Shown here: positions 5,760-7,123 of the stretch, one piece after another
How positions within the stretch are numbered: position 1 is the first letter of the stretch
Layout of the letters: each line of letters begins with the position of its first letter
NCBI GenBank assembly: GCA_947522735.1
Contig: CANNTZ010000088.1
Span: 1-7,123 of the forward strand
Direction: 5' to 3'
DNA from: an uncultured Oscillospiraceae bacterium
GTDB taxonomy: Bacteria > Bacillota > Clostridia > Oscillospirales > Ruminococcaceae
Length of the DNA stretch: 7,123 bases
Program-made: the position numbers and the translations under genes
Notes under the pieces: generated by a model
Seen by the model: the letters and a program-made list of their open reading frames with translations, nothing else
Database searches by the model: none
What the model was told of the DNA's origin: nothing

Positions 5760-7123
5760 ATGAACCGAAAGCTCTGGCTTTTCAGACCCATCGTCTGCGT
5801 GATGGTGGTGTTCTGCACACTGATAGTGATCGCAACACTGTTCATCAACACCGTCGCCTTCTGGATTGAGGCGGCGGCGCTGGTGCTGCTCTATGTCTAT
5901 CTGTTCGTGTCGCTCTCGCGCGCAAACAAGGCGATAGCCGACTATCTGAGCTATATGGCGAAAACGCTGGAATCTCAGATGCACGGACTGCTGCCGGATT
6001 TTCCGATACCGCTGGTGGTCGCCAACGAGGCCGGCGAGATAGTATGGTACAACCGCCCGTTTGAGGCGGGCGTGCTGCACGGCAAGCAACTGGTGGGCTC
6101 GTCCATAGGCATCCTCGTCCCGGACGTGGATCTCGACGGCGACATCCGTACGCGTGGCATCCGCCTGCGCTACGAGGAGCGCAGCTACCGCGTCTATATG
6201 GTGGAGGCCGTCGGCGAGCAGGACGATTCTCTCCGGCTGTTCTACTTCCTTGACGAGACCGAGCTGCGCCACTACACAAACGAATATTTCGAGACGCGAA
6301 TGTCCGTTGCGGTCATCATGCTCGACAGCTATGACGAGCTTTTGCAGGATGCGAAGGAGAGCGAAAAGACCCGCATAATCGGCGCCATGGAGGAAACGCT
6401 CGAAAAGTTCGCAAACGACCACGGCTGCTATCTGATGCGAACCGCGCGGCGCGACAAATACATCGCGATCATTGAGGAGCGCAGCCTTAAAAAGATAATC
6501 GAGGAGCGCTTCCGGCTGCTGGACGATATCCGCGAGCTGGAGATCCCCGAAATGAAAGCGCGCCCGTCGGTGTCCATCGGCGTCGGACGCGGCGCGGAGA
6601 GCCTGCCGGAGGCGGAAAAGCTTGCCGAACAGGCGCTTGAAATGGCGCTTGGACGCGGCGGCGACCAGGCCGCAGTCAAAAACGAAAACGGCGGCTTCGA
6701 GTTCTTCGGCGGCATACACAAGGGCGTGGAGAAACGCACCCGCGTCAAATCCCGCATCGTTGCTGCGGCTCTTGGCGAGCTTATCGCCGCAGCAGACAAC
6801 GTGCTGGTGATGGGCCATCGCTACGCCGACATAGACAGCCTCGGCTCGGCGGTCGGCATGGCCAAGCTGGCGCTCTGCGCCGGCAAGCCCGCCTACATAG
6901 TGCTTGACCCGATGAAGAACCTTGCCGTTTCGCTGCTCAAAAGCGTATATGAGCACGGCTACCGCGACGTCTTTGTGACCCCCGCGCAGGCGGTGAAGCT
7001 CGTCAAGCCCAAAACGCTGCTTGTCGTCGTCGATACCCACGTCGCGATGCTGACCGAAGCGCCGGAGCTGCTCGGCGCCTGCGAGAGCATCGTCGTCATC
7101 GACCACCACCGCAAGATGGTCGG
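5760..7123 (+). CDS. gdpP: GdpP/YybT-family c-di-AMP phosphodiesterase (3' end outside window)
   Basis: 454 codons are visible of a family usually near 650 residues; the remainder lies beyond the window. GdpP is a membrane protein that hydrolyses c-di-AMP to pApA, lowering a messenger that controls potassium, osmotic and cell-wall balance. In order: two membrane helices (about 9-30 and 33-53, with a basic N-terminus), a PAS-like domain (about 75-165), a degenerate GGDEF domain (about 180-306) in which RRDKY at 230-234 stands at the GGDEF position, and the start of the DHH domain. Its metal motifs are intact so far: H353, D357 and D359 in GHRYADID, D425 in VVDTH, and DHHRK at 448-452. The ATG gives the expected basic-then-hydrophobic N-terminus, although it lacks a close ribosome binding site. 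An in-frame TTG at 5721, twelve bases after GGAGG, is the alternative start and would add 13 residues. In many Firmicutes gdpP is followed by rplI and dnaB, which would be my prediction downstream. Confidence 0.93.
   Translation, partial: MNRKLWLFRPIVCVMVVFCTLIVIATLFINTVAFWIEAAALVLLYVYLFVSLSRANKAIADYLSYMAKTLESQMHGLLPDFPIPLVVANEAGEIVWYNRPFEAGVLHGKQLVGSSIGILVPDVDLDGDIRTRGIRLRYEERSYRVYMVEAVGEQDDSLRLFYFLDETELRHYTNEYFETRMSVAVIMLDSYDELLQDAKESEKTRIIGAMEETLEKFANDHGCYLMRTARRDKYIAIIEERSLKKIIEERFRLLDDIRELEIPEMKARPSVSIGVGRGAESLPEAEKLAEQALEMALGRGGDQAAVKNENGGFEFFGGIHKGVEKRTRVKSRIVAAALGELIAAADNVLVMGHRYADIDSLGSAVGMAKLALCAGKPAYIVLDPMKNLAVSLLKSVYEHGYRDVFVTPAQAVKLVKPKTLLVVVDTHVAMLTEAPELLGACESIVVIDHHRKMV

Noticed and set aside
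5748..7109. A 453-codon minus-strand frame
   Set aside because: It is antisense to gdpP, whose membrane helices and DHH motifs are clear on the + strand. Its composition is shadow-like, with long runs of D, H, R and A.

Overview
The window looks like chromosomal DNA from a GC-rich, low-pathogen-signal Clostridia-type Firmicute (my guess is an Oscillospirales/Ruminococcaceae-like gut lineage). The reasons are a c-di-AMP phosphodiesterase of the GdpP/YybT family, an RNase J, strong GGAGG-type ribosome binding sites and a textbook sigma-A promoter. The taxonomic call is inference; no rRNA or other marker gene is present. All three recognisable protein genes lie on the + strand.

Layout. Positions 1-618 hold no credible gene. 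They carry a cluster of short interspersed repeats: two kinds of module, each present twice, built from GC-rich palindromes. Positions 619-3036 encode an 805-residue fusion of a sugar-phosphate nucleotidyltransferase, a left-handed beta-helix and a phosphomannomutase-like domain whose catalytic loops appear lost. A perfect-consensus promoter (TTGACA, 17 bp, TATAAT; 3038-3066) starts two bases after that stop codon. It would drive a structured leader of about 310 nt containing a possible 23-codon upstream ORF. Positions 3381-5657 encode RNase J, starting at GTG, with an unusual basic N-terminal extension of about 200 residues that carries two AT-hook-like KRGRP motifs. After a 102-base gap with two hairpins and no terminator, gdpP begins at 5760 and runs off the window end, complete through its first DHH-domain motifs.

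How the genes fit together. The fusion protein belongs to activated-sugar supply for envelope or exopolysaccharide synthesis and looks like its own transcription unit, although no terminator separates it from what follows. RNase J (5'-3' exonuclease/endonuclease of mRNA decay and rRNA maturation) and GdpP (c-di-AMP hydrolysis at the membrane) are probably co-transcribed from the 3038 promoter.

I did not find a clearly new multi-gene system. The points most worth a second look are the palindromic repeat cluster, the AT-hook-bearing RNase J extension, the long leader of the RNase J gene with alternative pairings and a possible leader peptide, and the apparently dead mutase domain.
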